Below the pieces are notes generated by a model. It saw only the letters and a program-made list of their open reading frames with translations, ran no database searches and had not been told where the DNA came from. Below are positions 9,181 to 20,225 of a stretch of 64,000 bases of DNA, piece after piece. Each line of letters opens with the position of its first letter. Position 1 is the stretch's first letter. Origin of the DNA: Pullulanibacillus pueri (lineage in GTDB: Bacteria; Bacillota; Bacilli; Bacillales; Sporolactobacillaceae); NCBI RefSeq assembly GCF_014639255.1, contig NZ_BMFV01000017.1, positions 1 to 64,000 on the forward strand. Direction: 5' to 3'. The translations under genes were made by a program, and so were the position numbers.

Positions 9181-10608
9181 TTATACTGGCTGGACTTTCT
9201 CATGTGGTAAAAGGGTATCGGGATAAATCTCGGTGGGATATTTCCCTGTAAAGCAAGCCAAGCATTGACCACATTGATTCATTTCTGGATTACGACCAAT
9301 GGCTTGCTTCATTCCTTCAACACTTAAATATTCAAGGGTATCGGCACCAATCATGTCTCGAATTTCTTCAATTGAATAGGATGAGGCAATGAGCTCACTC
9401 TCAGAAGATGTATCAATGCCATAAAAACAAGGGTATTTGATCGGTGGAGAACTAATGCGCACATGGACTTCAGCGGCCCCAGCTTCCCGAAGCATATTGA
9501 CAATGCGGCGACTGGTTGTGCCCCGAACAATCGAATCGTCTACCATCACCACACGTTTCCCCTCAACAATGCCACGCACAGGGGAAAGTTTCATCTTTAC
9601 TCCTTGTTCTCGTAATTCCTGAGAAGGCTGAATGAAGGTGCGTCCAACGTAGCGATTTTTAATTAAACCGAGTTCATAAGGAATACCTGAAGCCTCCGCA
9701 AAACCAATCGCTGCTGAAATACTAGAATCAGGAACCCCTGTGACAACATCTGCTTCTACAAAGGCTTCCTTCGCTAATTCAATCCCTAAGCGTTTCCGAG
9801 CGGAGTGCACATTAATGCCTTCAATATTACTATCTGGTCTGGAAAAATAAATATATTCCATACTACAAATGGCCCGTTCTACGGATGAGGAAAAGCGTTC
9901 CACCGACAAGCCGTTATTATCAATCACTAAAAGTTCGCCTGGCTCTACATCCCGCAAATAGGTGGCACCAATGAGATCAAAGGCACAGGTCTCAGAAGCG
10001 ACAACATAAGCTTCACCGAGCTGCCCTAAAGACAAAGGGCGCAGACCATTAGGATCAAGAGCAACCACCAATTGGTCCTCTGTGAGAATGACAAAGGCAT
10101 AGGCCCCCTTGATCATGGATAAGGCATTTTTCACTCGATCAGTAAAGCGAAGCGAGCCCCCACGTTTAATCAAATGCGCCAATACTTCCGTATCCGATGT
10201 GGTTTGAAAGATACTGCCTTGAGCTTCCAATTGGTACTTCAGGGCATTAGCATTGACTAAATTACCATTGTGGGCAAGGGATAACGAATCTGTTTGTGAG
10301 CGAAAGACGAGTGGTTGGACATTGGCATAATCACTGTCACCTTGTGTTGAATAGCGCACATGTCCGATTGCTGCGTGTCCGGTTAGCCCTTGTAAAGCTT
10401 CTTCTGAAAACACTTCGTTGACAAGCCCGGTTCCTTTGTGAAAACGCACCCGCTCGCCATCTGTGACACTAATGCCAGCCCCTTCTTGTCCTCGATGCTG
10501 AAGACTGTGCAAGCCATAATAGGTAAGCTGAGCCGCATTATCATGACCCCAAATCCCAAAAACACCACATTCTTCATTTAGTTCACGGTCTTTGATTGCA
10601 TGTAGCAC
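9181..10608 (-). CDS. purF: amidophosphoribosyltransferase PurF
   Basis: PurF makes phosphoribosylamine from PRPP and glutamine, the committed step. It has the Ntn-type glutaminase domain, whose nucleophile is the Cys in [12 protein letters not shown] (family members cleave a short propeptide before it), and a C-terminal PRTase domain with [13 protein letters not shown]. Cysteines in [24 protein letters not shown] and [10 protein letters not shown] suit the 4Fe-4S cluster of the B. subtilis-type enzyme. I choose the GTG at 10608 (475 residues, preceded by AAAGGGG); an upstream GTG at 10626 is also possible. The start lies within the purL 3' end. Confidence 0.95.
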   Translation of the reverse strand: MLHAIKDRELNEECGVFGIWGHDNAAQLTYYGLHSLQHRGQEGAGISVTDGERVRFHKGTGLVNEVFSEEALQGLTGHAAIGHVRYSTQGDSDYANVQPLVFRSQTDSLSLAHNGNLVNANALKYQLEAQGSIFQTTSDTEVLAHLIKRGGSLRFTDRVKNALSMIKGAYAFVILTEDQLVVALDPNGLRPLSLGQLGEAYVVASETCAFDLIGATYLRDVEPGELLVIDNNGLSVERFSSSVERAICSMEYIYFSRPDSNIEGINVHSARKRLGIELAKEAFVEADVVTGVPDSSISAAIGFAEASGIPYELGLIKNRYVGRTFIQPSQELREQGVKMKLSPVRGIVEGKRVVMVDDSIVRGTTSRRIVNMLREAGAAEVHVRISSPPIKYPCFYGIDTSSESELIASSYSIEEIRDMIGADTLEYLSVEGMKQAIGRNPEMNQCGQCLACFTGKYPTEIYPDTLLPHEKVQPV

Positions 10609-12818
10609 GGTAGGACCCCTTTCCACGCTTGTTCCAGCGCTGAAACTTCAGAATGAATAATCTCTTCTTCCTTATGCTTTATTGATAAAACGCCATCACG
10701 AGTCACAGAACCAAGCTTGACTGCATCCTTTACTAGACCTTCAAACGCCTGACTATCTTCCGGCTTCACAGTGACAAGAAAACGCGATTGTGTCTCAGCG
10801 AACAACTCGGCCTCTGCTCCCGCTTGAGAATGTAAAGTGAGTACACAGCCAAAATCCGTGCCCATAAGTCCTTCTGCCAGAGCCACTGCTAATCCGCCAT
10901 CAGAAATATCATGGCTACTGGCGACAAGTCCTTGACGAATGGCCTGTAAAAGCTGATGCTGACGGTTCACTTCGACTTGCAAATCAAGCTGCGGAGGCTT
11001 CCCGGAAACCTGCCCAGTAAGTAACTGTTGCACAGCACTCCCTCCAAATTCAGGGGTTGCCGCTCCAATCACATACACTTGATCACCCGCGTTTTTAAAT
11101 GATGTGGTCGTAATGTGAGCGACATCCTCAACTAAACCCACCATACCAACAACTGGAGTCGGATCAATCGCTTGACCGCGTGACTCATTATAAAGGGAAA
11201 CATTTCCGCTTATAACAGGGGTTTCTAATCTCCGACAAGCCTCACTCATTCCATCAACCGCTTTTTCAAGCTGCCAAAAGGCTTCTGGTTTCTCAGGGTT
11301 ACCAAAATTCAGACAATCGGTAATCGCGAGTGGGTTAGCGCCTGAACTGACAATATTACGCGCCGCTTCAGCAACAGCAATTTGACCGCCCATTTCTGGA
11401 TCTAACCTTAGGAATTTTCCATTACAATCTGTCGTCATTGCTAGTGCTTTGCGTGTGCCACGGACACGCACGACAGCCGCATCGCTTCCGGGTAAAACAA
11501 CGGTGTTCGTTTGCACCATAGAATCGTATTGATTATAGACCCATTCTTTACTGGCAATCGTTGGTTCCTTCAAAAGCTGAATAAGGGTTTCCTCATAATC
11601 TTTGATTTCAGGCTGCCACGGTGTTTGGGCTTGATTTATACGGAAGCTTTCTGGCTCTTGCGAAGGCATATGGTAAACCGGCGCATCATCTGCAAGTGAA
11701 TCCACGGGGACATCGGCAACGATCCGCCCTTGATGCAGCAGGCGAAAACGTTTGTCTTCAATGACAGTCCCAACAGCGACTGCATGTAAATCCCACTTTT
11801 CAAAGATGTCCTGAATCTCTTGTTCCTGGCCCTTTTTCACAACGATCAACATCCGCTCTTGGGATTCTGATAACATCATTTCATAAGGGGTCATGCCGGT
11901 TTCCCTTTGAGGGACCTTATCTAAATCCATTTCAATCCCAACACCCGCTTTAGACGCCATTTCACTAGCAGAGGATGTCAAACCAGCGGCTCCCATATCC
12001 TGCATGCCCACTAAAGCCTCACACTTAATAATTTCAAGACAGGCTTCAAGCAAAAGTTTTTCCATAAAAGGATCTCCAACTTGGACAGCGGAACGCTTTT
12101 CGTCGGACTGCTCTGATAATTCATCCGAGGCAAAGGTCGCGCCATGAATCCCATCACGTCCGGTTGCAGCCCCAACATACATCACTGTATTACCGATCCC
12201 AGTCGCCCGCCCGACTTGAATTTCATCATGGTTAATGAGTCCGACACACATCGCGTTCACCAATGGGTTGCCCTCATAAGTTTGATCAAACTGGACTTCA
12301 CCACCGACGGTAGGAATACCAATACAATTGCCATACCCTGCGATACCTGCAACCACTTCCTCGAATAAGTAGCGCACCCGTTCAGAACTCAGTGGACCAA
12401 AACGCAAGGAGTTTAAAAGCGCAATGGGACGAGCGCCCATGGAAAACACATCGCGGATAATACCACCGACACCGGTAGCCGCGCCTTGGTAGGGCTCAAT
12501 AGCTGAAGGGTGATTGTGGCTCTCAATCTTAAAAACGACGGCCTGATTGTCTCCAATATCCACAATTCCAGCCCCTTCACCTGGTCCTTGAAGGACTAAA
12601 GGACCCTCAGAAGGAAACTTCTTCAGCACAGGCTTTGATGTTTTATAACTACAATGTTCAGACCACATGACAGAGAAAAGACCCGTTTCGGTATAATTCG
12701 GCTCACGCCCCAAAATACTTAAGATGTGTGCGTATTCAGAGTCTGATAGCCCCATTTCCTTATAAAGGGCTTGCTCCTTAATCTCTAATGGTGATGGTTC
12801 ACTTTGCAAGAGCGGCAT
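10578..12818 (-). CDS. purL: phosphoribosylformylglycinamidine synthase subunit PurL
   Basis: This 746-residue synthetase subunit of the Bacillus-type small PurL works with PurQ (glutaminase) and PurS to convert FGAR to FGAM. Visible family features are the ATP-binding [20 protein letters not shown] block near residue 90, [18 protein letters not shown] and the C-terminal [14 protein letters not shown] segment. The length matches small PurL proteins (about 740 residues), not the fused 1300-residue type. It overlaps purQ by 20 bp and purF by about 30 bp, so translational coupling is likely. Confidence 0.97.
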   Translation of the reverse strand: MPLLQSEPSPLEIKEQALYKEMGLSDSEYAHILSILGREPNYTETGLFSVMWSEHCSYKTSKPVLKKFPSEGPLVLQGPGEGAGIVDIGDNQAVVFKIESHNHPSAIEPYQGAATGVGGIIRDVFSMGARPIALLNSLRFGPLSSERVRYLFEEVVAGIAGYGNCIGIPTVGGEVQFDQTYEGNPLVNAMCVGLINHDEIQVGRATGIGNTVMYVGAATGRDGIHGATFASDELSEQSDEKRSAVQVGDPFMEKLLLEACLEIIKCEALVGMQDMGAAGLTSSASEMASKAGVGIEMDLDKVPQRETGMTPYEMMLSESQERMLIVVKKGQEQEIQDIFEKWDLHAVAVGTVIEDKRFRLLHQGRIVADVPVDSLADDAPVYHMPSQEPESFRINQAQTPWQPEIKDYEETLIQLLKEPTIASKEWVYNQYDSMVQTNTVVLPGSDAAVVRVRGTRKALAMTTDCNGKFLRLDPEMGGQIAVAEAARNIVSSGANPLAITDCLNFGNPEKPEAFWQLEKAVDGMSEACRRLETPVISGNVSLYNESRGQAIDPTPVVGMVGLVEDVAHITTTSFKNAGDQVYVIGAATPEFGGSAVQQLLTGQVSGKPPQLDLQVEVNRQHQLLQAIRQGLVASSHDISDGGLAVALAEGLMGTDFGCVLTLHSQAGAEAELFAETQSRFLVTVKPEDSQAFEGLVKDAVKLGSVTRDGVLSIKHKEEEIIHSEVSALEQAWKGVLPCYMQSKTVN

Positions 12819-13485
12819 GAGATTCCCTCCAGTGTTCTAAGATCGATTGAAAGAGTTTTAAACCATGATGACTGCCCAAGAGTGCTTCTGTTGCCCTTTC
12901 AGGGTGTGGCATCATCCCTAATACATTGCCTTTTTCATTGATAATGCCCGCGATATCTGCGACAGATCCATTGGGATTATCCTTATATCTAAAAACAATA
13001 CGCTGCTCTGATTCTAGCTGTCTTAAAGTCTCTTCGTCACAGTAATAGTTTCCTTCACCATGGGCGACGGGAATGGAAAGGACTTCACCTTGTTCATAAA
13101 GGCTAGAAAAAAGCGTTTGGTTGTTCACCACTTCAAGATCTACATGCTTACAAATAAATTTCAAGGCCCGATTACGCATCATCGCTCCTGGCAGGAGGCC
13201 GGCTTCGAGAAGCACTTGGAAACCATTACACACCCCTAGGACTGGCTTGCCCTCCTCAGCATGTTGAATCACCGCCGGCATGATGTTGGAAAAACGAGCA
13301 ATCGCTCCGGTGCGAAGATAGTCCCCGTAGGAGAAGCCTCCTGGGATCATCACAGCGTCAAACCCCTCAAGCGAGGTTTCATGATGCCAAACATATTCCA
13401 CATTTTGACCAATACCATCACGGATCGCATAGTACATGTCTCTATCACAATTAGATCCCGGAAAGGCAATGACTGCTGTCTTCAC
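12799..13485 (-). CDS. purQ: FGAM synthase glutaminase subunit PurQ
   Basis: PurQ is a class I glutamine amidotransferase of 228 residues that feeds ammonia to PurL. It starts with [14 protein letters not shown]; the nucleophile Cys is in [11 protein letters not shown] (about residue 86) and the catalytic His and Glu are in GMMPHPERA near the C-terminus. It overlaps purS by 4 bp. The PurS-PurQ-PurL trio is complete. Confidence 0.97.
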   Translation of the reverse strand: MKTAVIAFPGSNCDRDMYYAIRDGIGQNVEYVWHHETSLEGFDAVMIPGGFSYGDYLRTGAIARFSNIMPAVIQHAEEGKPVLGVCNGFQVLLEAGLLPGAMMRNRALKFICKHVDLEVVNNQTLFSSLYEQGEVLSIPVAHGEGNYYCDEETLRQLESEQRIVFRYKDNPNGSVADIAGIINEKGNVLGMMPHPERATEALLGSHHGLKLFQSILEHWRESHAALAK

Positions 13486-13736
13486 TGGGTAACACCTTCC
13501 TCGATCTCATAGCGATAATTCTCAATCACGGTATTGGCTAGAAGCTTTTCACACATGGCTTCAATTTGCGTCTCAATAGGACCATCGGATGCCTCGACTT
13601 CAAGTTCAATATATTTGCCAATGCGTACGTCCTGTACTTCTTTGTAGCCTAGATTATGCAAAGCCCCTGCTACAGCCTGCCCTTGTGGATCTAAGACACT
13701 TTCCTTCAATGTGATGTAGACCTTTACCTTTTTCAT
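13482..13736 (-). CDS. purS: FGAM synthase subunit PurS
   Basis: This 84-residue protein is the small structural subunit that docks PurQ onto PurL. It shows the family pattern [18 protein letters not shown] and a central [11 protein letters not shown] strand. Its length is standard. It overlaps both purC (4 bp) and purQ (4 bp). Confidence 0.96.
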   Translation of the reverse strand: MKKVKVYITLKESVLDPQGQAVAGALHNLGYKEVQDVRIGKYIELEVEASDGPIETQIEAMCEKLLANTVIENYRYEIEEGVTQ

Positions 13737-14446
13737 TGTGCTGCCCCCAGTCGCTCAAGAAGTTTACGATATGTTGTCGGGAGATCCCCCAAATCGCGAC
13801 GAAAAACATCTTTATCTAGCTTTTCACCTGTCACTTTATCCCAAAGGCGGCAAGTATCCGGAGAAACTTCATCGGCAAGGATGAGCTCACCGTTTTCTTG
13901 CTTTCTACCAAATTCAAGCTTAAAGTCTATTAACTGAATGCCAAGGTCGTCAAAGTATTGCGACAATACGTCATTTACTTTAGACGCCTGCTGACGAATG
14001 GCTTGTAATTCTTCAGTTGTGGCCAGACCAAGTTCGAAGATGTGATCTTCGGTGACCAAGGGATCACCAAGATCATCTCTCTTATAGCAAAACTCTATGA
14101 TGGTTCTTTCTAGCGGTTTTCCTTCTTCTATACCTAAACGCTTCGCCATACTTCCAGCAGCCACATTTCTTACAATCACTTCAAGTGGAATAATCGTGAC
14201 TGCACTGACGAGTTGCTCCGTATCGGAAAGCTTGCGAATAAAATGGTTCTTGACTCCGGCCTTCGTCAACTTTTCAAAAATCAACGCACTAATGTCGTTA
14301 TTCAACTGCCCCTTACCCGCTAAGACTGCTTTCTTTTCAGCGTTAAAAGCCGTCGCATCATCTTTGTAATCGATCAGAAGTTCATTAGGCTGATCTGTTT
14401 TATAGACCTTCTTCGCTTTCCCTTCATAGAGCATTGCCAGCTTCAT
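13733..14446 (-). CDS. purC: SAICAR synthetase PurC
   Basis: PurC couples CAIR with aspartate using ATP. The 237-residue sequence begins LYEGKAKKVYKTD and carries the signatures PLEVIVRNVAAGSM (about residue 86), LIDFKLEFGRK and ADEVSPDTCRLWD. The stop of purB and the start of purC overlap as TAATG. An internal ATG at codon 5 is a possible alternative start. Confidence 0.97.
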   Translation of the reverse strand: MKLAMLYEGKAKKVYKTDQPNELLIDYKDDATAFNAEKKAVLAGKGQLNNDISALIFEKLTKAGVKNHFIRKLSDTEQLVSAVTIIPLEVIVRNVAAGSMAKRLGIEEGKPLERTIIEFCYKRDDLGDPLVTEDHIFELGLATTEELQAIRQQASKVNDVLSQYFDDLGIQLIDFKLEFGRKQENGELILADEVSPDTCRLWDKVTGEKLDKDVFRRDLGDLPTTYRKLLERLGAAQ

Positions 14447-15771
14447 TACGCTTTCCCCACCTTCGTCGTTGTTGTCGTACTAAGACCTAAACGCTCAAAA
14501 ATCCCATCTACATTTTTCAAATGATAAGTCGCATCAAAGCATCCTTCAATTTCGCTCTCAGATAAGTAATTTGTAATGTTTTCACTCTGCGAGACCAATG
14601 ATTTAAAGGGCACTTGCTTTTCCCAGGCTTCCATCGCTAAAGGTTGTACGCGATCATAAGCATCCTCACGGCTAAGCCCCTTATCCACAAGACTTAAAAG
14701 CACACGCTGTGAGAAGATAAGACCTAAAGTTCTATCCATGTTGCGCTTCATATTTTCAGGGAAAACAGTAAGATTTTTAATAATATTGCCGAAACGATTG
14801 AGCATATAGTTCAAAAGGATTGTCGTATCTGGCAAGATAATACGTTCTGCTGAGGAATGAGAGATATCGCGTTCATGCCATAATGGCACATTTTCATAAG
14901 CCGTTAACATATGCCCACGAATCACTCGAGCAAGTCCGGTCATATTTTCAGAACCTATCGGATTACGTTTATGCGGCATTGCGGAAGAACCCTTTTGACC
15001 CTTGGCAAAGTACTCTTCAACTTCTCGCGTTTCCGACTTTTGCAAACCTCGAACTTCCACTGCAAATTTTTCAATAGAAGTAGCTATCAGAGATAAAGTC
15101 GCCAAGTAATGAGCATGACGATCACGTTGTAACGTTTGTGTCGAAACGGGCGCTGCCTTTAAACCTAGCTTCTCGCAAACATAGCGTTCAACAAAAGGAT
15201 CGATGTTCGCGTAAGTCCCGACTGCACCTGAGAGTTTCCCGAACTGAATGCCATCGGCAGCTGCTTTAAAGCGTTCGAGATTGCGCTTCATTTCTTCATA
15301 CCACAAGGCCATTTTCAAGCCAAAGGTCGTCGGCTCCGCATGCACCCCGTGCGTCCGACCCATCATGATGGTGTGCTTATGCTCGATCGCTTTGTTCTTC
15401 AAGATTTCAATAAAGTTCTCGATGTCTTTAAGCAAGATTTCGTTTGCTTGCTTTAACAGATAAGATTGGGCGGTATCGACCACATCTGTTGAGGTCAGTC
15501 CATAATGGACCCATTTCTTTTCTGCACCTAAGGATTCTGACACCGTGCGAGTGAAGGCTACGACGTCATGCCGTGTTTCCTGTTCAATGTCATGAATACG
15601 TTCTATGGTGAATTGGGCATTTTCCCGGATGGCTTTGACATCCTCTTTAGGAATGATACCGAGCTCTGACCAGGCTTCACAGGCAACAATCTCGACCTCT
15701 AGCCATGCTTTATACTTATTTTCTTCTGTCCAAATGGCACCCATTTCAGGTCTTGTATAGCGTTCAATCAT
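14446..15771 (-). CDS. purB: adenylosuccinate lyase PurB
   Basis: PurB acts twice, splitting SAICAR in IMP synthesis and adenylosuccinate in AMP synthesis. The 441-residue protein is a fumarase/aspartase-superfamily lyase with [14 protein letters not shown] (catalytic His region, about residue 141), the QTLQRDRHA block and the signature [16 protein letters not shown] (about 262-277). The C-terminus is about ten residues longer than in B. subtilis. It overlaps purK by 4 bp. Confidence 0.97.
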   Translation of the reverse strand: MIERYTRPEMGAIWTEENKYKAWLEVEIVACEAWSELGIIPKEDVKAIRENAQFTIERIHDIEQETRHDVVAFTRTVSESLGAEKKWVHYGLTSTDVVDTAQSYLLKQANEILLKDIENFIEILKNKAIEHKHTIMMGRTHGVHAEPTTFGLKMALWYEEMKRNLERFKAAADGIQFGKLSGAVGTYANIDPFVERYVCEKLGLKAAPVSTQTLQRDRHAHYLATLSLIATSIEKFAVEVRGLQKSETREVEEYFAKGQKGSSAMPHKRNPIGSENMTGLARVIRGHMLTAYENVPLWHERDISHSSAERIILPDTTILLNYMLNRFGNIIKNLTVFPENMKRNMDRTLGLIFSQRVLLSLVDKGLSREDAYDRVQPLAMEAWEKQVPFKSLVSQSENITNYLSESEIEGCFDATYHLKNVDGIFERLGLSTTTTTKVGKA

Positions 15772-16931
15772 TTAACTTCCTCCACTCTTTCGTTTTCCCA
15801 TATATTAAGTCTATCAGCCTGTTCTAAGGCTTGCTTTGTTGTCTCAGCCAAGATGGTAACATGCCCCATCTTTCTATCCTTTTTCGCTTGGTCCTTACCA
15901 TATAAATGAAAATGGACCTTCGAATACTGAGGAATGGCTTCTAGCGCTTTTTCCACATGCTGCCCTAATAGGTTGACCATAACAGCCGGTTTTAATTGCT
16001 TTGTTGATCCCAGCGGCCAACCACAAATGGCTCGAATGTGCTGTTCAAATTGTGATGTTTCACAAGCCTCTATAGTATAATGGCCAGAATTATGCGGTCG
16101 TGGTGCCAATTCATTAATAAAAACATCCTCATCTGCCGTCATGAACATCTCCACTGCCAGCGTCCCTACAAGATTAAGAGACTTTGAGATTTCTAAGGCC
16201 ATTTGTGTTGCTTTTTCCTTTACCGCTTCCGAAATCCTTGCGGGCGCAATCGTTTGATGCAAAATATTATGAACATGAATATTCTCAACCACCGGAAATG
16301 TCTGAGTCTCCCCATGAGTGCTTCTTGCAACTATTACCGAAAGCTCCTTTTCAAAAGGAATCCATTTTTCTAAAACAAATACGGTTTGCTCGTCGATCCA
16401 CGAAAAGGCCGTCGCTTCATCCTCTTCCGTTCGGATCACCAATTGCCCCTTACCGTCGTACCCTCCGCGCGTTGTTTTTAACACTGAGGGTCTGCCTATT
16501 TCTTTAAGTGCGCTCAATAGATCACTTTCAGTCTTAACACACTTGTAAGGTGCAACCTTTACACCCGCCTTTGTTAGAGCGGCTTTTTCATTCACACGAT
16601 CTTGTGTAATCTTTAATAACTCGCTACCTTGAGGTAAAAAAGCATCCGACTCCAATGTCCTCGCAACTGTTAAATCGACATTTTCAAATTCATACGTCAT
16701 GACATCCGAGGCTTGCGCTAACTGTCGCGCGCCTTCAAGATCATCATAAGCAGTCTGTATTGATAGGTCGGCCACTTGGCTGAGGGGATTATCCTTACCA
16801 GGATCAAGGACAGCGATTCGAAACCCCATCGCTTTCGCCGAGAGCGCCATCATGCGTCCAAGCTGTCCACCACCAAGAATGCCAATGGTTTTCCCAGGTA
16901 CTATAAGTGGTGCCATGCTTCTCTCTGTCAT
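15768..16931 (-). CDS. purK: N5-carboxyaminoimidazole ribonucleotide synthase PurK
   Basis: PurK carboxylates AIR with bicarbonate and ATP, making the substrate of PurE. The 387 residues form an ATP-grasp enzyme, with [20 protein letters not shown] at the N-terminus, [12 protein letters not shown] near residue 152 and [18 protein letters not shown] near residue 270. Length and order (purE-purK) are as in B. subtilis, with a 4-bp overlap with purE. Confidence 0.97.
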   Translation of the reverse strand: MTERSMAPLIVPGKTIGILGGGQLGRMMALSAKAMGFRIAVLDPGKDNPLSQVADLSIQTAYDDLEGARQLAQASDVMTYEFENVDLTVARTLESDAFLPQGSELLKITQDRVNEKAALTKAGVKVAPYKCVKTESDLLSALKEIGRPSVLKTTRGGYDGKGQLVIRTEEDEATAFSWIDEQTVFVLEKWIPFEKELSVIVARSTHGETQTFPVVENIHVHNILHQTIAPARISEAVKEKATQMALEISKSLNLVGTLAVEMFMTADEDVFINELAPRPHNSGHYTIEACETSQFEQHIRAICGWPLGSTKQLKPAVMVNLLGQHVEKALEAIPQYSKVHFHLYGKDQAKKDRKMGHVTILAETTKQALEQADRLNIWENERVEEVK

Positions 16932-17413
16932 AATTGATCACTACTTTCAATCACAGTTTCCATCATTTCTTTTCTATAAGTATCTAAGCGCTCCGCTATA
17001 TCAGTGGAGAAAGCCGATAATATCTGCGCTGCTAATAATCCAGCATTTTTTGCTCCTGAAGTCCCAATCGCCACCGTTGCCACAGGTATGCCCCCTGGCA
17101 TCTGAACAATAGACAATAAAGAATCAAGACCATTTAAGGCTTTGGATTGAACAGGAACGCCAATGACAGGCAATGTCGTTTTAGCAGCAACCATACCTGG
17201 TAAATGCGCGGCGCCGCCAGCACCAGCAATAATGACTTTCAATCCCCGCTCCCGGGCCTTTTCTGCATAGTCAAACATTAAATCTGGAGTCCGATGAGCA
17301 GAAACAACTTTTTTCTCATAGGGAATCTCCAGAAGATCAAGAACATCACATGCTAACTTCATCGTTGGCCAATCAGACCCACTTCCCATGATAATTCCAA
17401 CTTGAGGGCTCAT
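16928..17413 (-). CDS. purE: N5-CAIR mutase PurE (class I)
   Basis: PurE moves the carboxylate of N5-CAIR to give CAIR. The 161-residue protein has the class I signature [10 protein letters not shown] at the N-terminus, VSAHRTPD (active-site His) and [10 protein letters not shown]. It is the first gene of the twelve-gene pur operon and is preceded by the guanine riboswitch, attenuator and PurR boxes. Confidence 0.97.
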   Translation of the reverse strand: MSPQVGIIMGSGSDWPTMKLACDVLDLLEIPYEKKVVSAHRTPDLMFDYAEKARERGLKVIIAGAGGAAHLPGMVAAKTTLPVIGVPVQSKALNGLDSLLSIVQMPGGIPVATVAIGTSGAKNAGLLAAQILSAFSTDIAERLDTYRKEMMETVIESSDQL

Positions 17414-17451
17414 TATGACTCACCTTTCATGATCTTCATTATTTATTCCAT

Positions 17452-17507
17452 TAAAAAAGCCCAGAATGTTCGTTTCTCTACAGTGTGAGAAAGCGAACAT
17501 TCTGGGC
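17452..17507 (-). terminator. attenuator terminator of the pur leader
   Basis: A strong stem, GCCCAGAATGTTCG / CGAACATTCTGGGC, is followed on the minus strand by six T, between the guanine aptamer and purE. This is the expected expression platform: with guanine bound the terminator forms and the operon is off. Confidence 0.9.
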
Positions 17508-17543
17508 ATACTAAACTAAGCATACAGAACGCTCTTAACTTCC

Positions 17544-17612
17544 CCTCATAGTCCAGTAATTTACGGTTACTGGGTAGAAACTTTTGGGCCATATTCCCAA
17601 CTTTATATGAGG
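17544..17612 (-). promoter_or_regulatory. guanine (purine) riboswitch of the pur operon
   Basis: Read on the minus strand, the aptamer has P1 (CCTCATA / TATGAGG), TATAA, the loop AATATGG, the junction GTTTCTACC, the loop ACCGTAA and GACTATGAGG. The base equivalent to position 74 is C, which specifies guanine/hypoxanthine rather than adenine. It lies 5' of the attenuator and purE. Confidence 0.95.
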
Positions 17613-17658
17613 TTTATCAAAGGTCGATCATCATCCTTCTTCATGATAACAATCCCCT

Positions 17659-17664
17659 ATTATA
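17659..17664 (-). promoter_or_regulatory. probable -10 box of the pur operon promoter
   Basis: TATAAT on the minus strand sits between the PurR box pair and the guanine aptamer, so transcription would start near 17652. No good -35 sequence is seen 16-18 bp upstream. Confidence 0.5.
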
Positions 17665-17673
17665 CAGTCAACC

Positions 17674-17717
17674 AAAATCGAATAATTATTTATGTAAAAT
17701 ATTTATTGTTCGGTTTT
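17674..17717 (-). promoter_or_regulatory. PurR box pair of the pur operon
   Basis: Two inverted 13-bp sites match the Bacillus PurBox AWWWCCGAACWWT. The arm at 17705-17717 (AAAACCGAACAAT on the minus strand) is a perfect match, and the arm at 17674-17686 (AAAATCGAATAAT) differs at two positions. They are 18 bp apart, against 16-17 in B. subtilis, and overlap the yebG stop codon. PurR repression relieved by PRPP is the known mode. Confidence 0.8.
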
Positions 17718-17906
17718 AATCAACTTACCTTCAAAAATAATGACCTGTTGATGGATTTCAAGACTTTTTTCGCCCTCTTTAAAAATGGGCTTCTCTAAAC
17801 GTCTAACCGGTGTATAGCCTTCAGCCTTCATGGCATCTAAACAAGCCCCTATAGATCCATAGTCACTCACATCAAATTGTTTCTTTTTTGGTTTTACGCG
17901 CTTCAT
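17703..17906 (-). CDS. yebG: NETI-motif small protein YebG
   Basis: This 67-residue basic protein corresponds to B. subtilis YebG, the short protein found between yebE and purE in Bacillus. Conserved features are a Lys-rich N-terminus and the block [25 protein letters not shown]. No biochemical role is known. It overlaps yebE by 4 bp (ATGA), so the two are translated together. The PurR operator for pur lies across its 3' end. Confidence 0.8.
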   Translation of the reverse strand: MKRVKPKKKQFDVSDYGSIGACLDAMKAEGYTPVRRLEKPIFKEGEKSLEIHQQVIIFEGKLIKTEQ

Positions 17907-18442
17907 GGTCTCATATCCTTCCTAATTGCTTTCACCCAGAAACCACCATGAAAGGCTTTAGGCTCATGAGAAACAATAAAGGCATAAGGGTCAAGGTCTT
18001 TAATGGCATTAATCAGATCCCATTCATTCTTGCGCGGCGCTAAGATTTCCATCATCATCCGCTCACCTTCTTTACCATGAGCGACCCAATGCGTGACACC
18101 ATATCCTTTACCACGAATACGATCGGCAAGATTTTCTTTCACGCGACTGGTAATGACATTTACGGTGACATAGCCAAGTGCCAGTTTTTCCTCTATCTTT
18201 ATACCCACCATGACCCCAATGCCGTAGCCAAGTGCATAAGCGATGAGATTTTGGATTTGATCTAAGTTGTTGAGGACCAGGCTCAGCCCCAGAACATAAA
18301 TCAGAATTTCAAATATACTTACAAAGGAGGCCAGGTACCTGAACCCTTTTAATGTTAAAATCATTCTCATTGTAGAAAAGGAGACATATACAATATTAAT
18401 GATTAGAATGATAAAAACCATAACAACTGCATTATGAAGCAT
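17903..18442 (-). CDS. yebE: DUF2179/UPF0316 membrane protein YebE
   Basis: This 179-residue protein has three N-terminal membrane segments (about residues 4-24, 35-55 and 60-80) and a cytosolic C-terminal DUF2179 domain (about 90-175), the arrangement of the UPF0316 family. Its function is unknown. The open frame starts 26 codons earlier, but the ATG at 18442 has GGGGGGAT just upstream and begins directly with the first membrane helix, so it is preferred. Its place before yebG and purE matches B. subtilis. Confidence 0.85.
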   Translation of the reverse strand: MLHNAVVMVFIILIINIVYVSFSTMRMILTLKGFRYLASFVSIFEILIYVLGLSLVLNNLDQIQNLIAYALGYGIGVMVGIKIEEKLALGYVTVNVITSRVKENLADRIRGKGYGVTHWVAHGKEGERMMMEILAPRKNEWDLINAIKDLDPYAFIVSHEPKAFHGGFWVKAIRKDMRP

Positions 18443-18589
18443 CAAATCCCCCCGTACTATGTTGACTGTTACTCTTTGATTAGGTGTCTCCATTTTAACA
18501 CTTTCGTCAAGTACCAACACGTTAAGAGGATGTTAAAAAAAATACTTTTAATTACAGGGCAATCCTAAGCTAAGCGCATTGATCACTTA

Positions 18590-18815
18590 TATAAGAAAAA
18601 CCAAGTTTCTCCCAAGATCCAACCGGGATGGCTGTTTTTCTACTCGAACTTTTTATGCCTTCGGTCGCTTTATGAAAAACCGGGCAGAAACCACGTCCAC
18701 TCCTGCTTAGAGCACTAAAAAAGATTTTAATGTCAAAAACAAAAAGGCCTCGGATTGAAGCGGAAGGCGCTCAGAATAACATCTTCTTGATGACCCGAAT
18801 ACTTTCTATTCATTA
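18590..18815. repeat. degenerate copy of the dispersed intergenic repeat
   Basis: Fragments such as GAAAAACCGGGCAGAAACCACG, GAAGCGGAAGGCGCTC and the tail TTGATGACCCGAATA match the repeats near 0.9 and 20 kb but most of the middle is lost. No gene is seen between 18443 and 18833. Confidence 0.5.
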
Positions 18816-18833
18816 AAAAAGGGGCTGAAAACC

Positions 18834-19262
18834 ATGGAAGAAAAGAGTAAATATAAAGATTGGAAAAAGTCCGTCAATCAATTTTTAGGGCAAGATTTTT
18901 GGAATGAATTCCAAAACATCTTTGCCAAAGAATGGCCGAGAGTCAATCTTTACGAATCCGATCAATCTGTTTTATGTTTAATTGCACTACCCGGTGTCCA
19001 AAAACTAGATCATATTCATATTTACATTAACCATTCAACGATCCTCATTAAGGGCCACAACACCTATTCTTTTCCAGGCTTTAAAACCGTAAACGAAGAA
19101 TTGCCAAAAGGAGAATTCGAACGCATGATTGACCTCCCTGCCCCTGTCCACAACAAGCCGATTGAGGCCACTTTTTCCAGAGGAATGATGAAGATCACCC
19201 TACGTAAAATAGACGCTCATGAAGTGAGTGAAATCATCGTTCAGGAAAACGATGAGGATTAA
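18834..19262 (+). CDS. Hsp20/alpha-crystallin-like protein
   Basis: This 142-residue protein has an alpha-crystallin-like beta-sandwich (about residues 38-135), seen in VNLYESDQSVLCLIALPGV, IHIYINHSTILIKG and the final strand ATFSRGMMKITLRK. In Bacillus such proteins include spore-coat or germination-linked members (CotM, GerT) and chaperone-like members; which this is cannot be told. It is one of the few plus-strand genes, converges with the next gene (4-bp overlap of the 3' ends), and has GGGG ten bases before the ATG. Confidence 0.75.
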   Translation: MEEKSKYKDWKKSVNQFLGQDFWNEFQNIFAKEWPRVNLYESDQSVLCLIALPGVQKLDHIHIYINHSTILIKGHNTYSFPGFKTVNEELPKGEFERMIDLPAPVHNKPIEATFSRGMMKITLRKIDAHEVSEIIVQENDED

Positions 19263-19546
19263 ACGTCTAAAAACCCAAGGGGCACAAAGCCTAAAGCAAT
19301 GATAATCATACCGATAATCACGGTCACCAATCGAATATAACCCCATGGAATAAGATCTAATACTTGTTCCCCCATACTATTGGCTATACTCGCTGAATTA
19401 TCATTGAACATTTTTTGCTCCGCACGTTCATCAAACTCTTTTTGCTTATGTTTTAATAAAGTGATCAGAATACTGTGACTGACAATCACAATAATACCAA
19501 TCAGCCAGAATACCAACGAAATGATAAGAGGTCCCATATTATCCAC
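19259..19546 (-). CDS. small two-helix membrane protein of unknown function
   Basis: These 95 residues form two membrane segments (about 6-30 and 70-92) joined by a charged loop with HKQKEFDERAEQKMF, probably cytosolic. I do not recognise the family. Its 3' end overlaps that of the Hsp20-like gene by 4 bp. Its upstream region contains dispersed repeats and no clear promoter was found. Confidence 0.6.
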   Translation of the reverse strand: MDNMGPLIISLVFWLIGIIVIVSHSILITLLKHKQKEFDERAEQKMFNDNSASIANSMGEQVLDLIPWGYIRLVTVIIGMIIIALGFVPLGFLDV

Positions 19547-19777
19547 ACCTTTAGTTAGCTCATACTAAAAGTATGTACGGTGCAACTAAAATTTATTATA
19601 GAAGATGAGAAAAGCCTGACAAAGTCAACCCGATAAGTGTCTTGGGACTGTCCGCGGATGTCCAAAAGCCCTTGCAGACTCACAAATGGCGCACCAATCA
19701 AGAGTGAAACTCTCAAATGGGCGTTGCGTCCGCACAAAAAAGAACACCTTAAGGGTTTAGCTTATAAAATTTGTTAT

Positions 19778-20025
19778 GAGAAAAACCGAGCGTAAAGCAT
19801 GCCCAGTACTTATTAAAACACGGAATAAGATTTTAATCCCAAAAGGCAGCGTCAGCAATCCAGTTGATCGGAATGGAAGGCGCTCTGGCTCCTTCGGGAA
19901 TAGCACAGGTCCGAAGATCCATTTTGGAACACCCATTCATCCATTCCAAAATTAGCTGAGGCCGTGCCCGAGGAAAGCGAGCGCTCTGGAGTGGAGATCC
20001 ACACCGTTCTGCTGGCCAATAATTT
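19778..20025. repeat. dispersed intergenic repeat, copy D
   Basis: This copy starts GAGAAAAACCGAGCG and contains GGAATGGAAGGCGCTC, TCCTTCGGGAATAGCACAGG, TCCGAAGATCCA, GCTGAGGCCGTGCCCGAGG, AAAGCGAGCG and GGAGATCCACACC, the most complete form of the family in this window. It sits downstream of the pbuG terminator. No gene is present. Confidence 0.75.
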
Positions 20026-20040
20026 TATACTTTCTTACCT

Positions 20041-20190
20041 TTTGAGAAAAACCGAGCGTAAAGCATGCCCGGTCCTCATTCAGTTGGGCATTAAAAAGCT
20101 TTTTACCAAAATGCTTCGTCAGTACCAAGTCGATTGGAGCGGAAATCCACACCATCCCGATGACCAAATTTTATACATTCTTATACTTTA
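20041..20190. repeat. dispersed intergenic repeat, copy E (short)
   Basis: This copy has the head GAGAAAAACCGAGCG, CCGGTCCTCATTCAGTTGGG and CCAAAATGCTTCGTCAGTAC, then jumps directly to GGAGCGGAAATCCACACC and the tail ATTTTATACATTCTTATAC. Compared with copy B the whole central part is missing, as if deleted between the two GGAGCGGAA-like arms. Confidence 0.75.
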
Positions 20191-20194
20191 AAAA

Positions 20195-20220
20195 AGGCCT
20201 CTGCACAATGCAGAGACCTT
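20195..20220 (-). terminator. terminator of pbuG
   Basis: AAGGTCTCTGCA / TGCAGAGGCCTT forms a 12-bp stem with one G-U or mismatch, followed by six T on the minus strand, right after the pbuG stop. Confidence 0.85.
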
Positions 20221-20225
20221 TATCG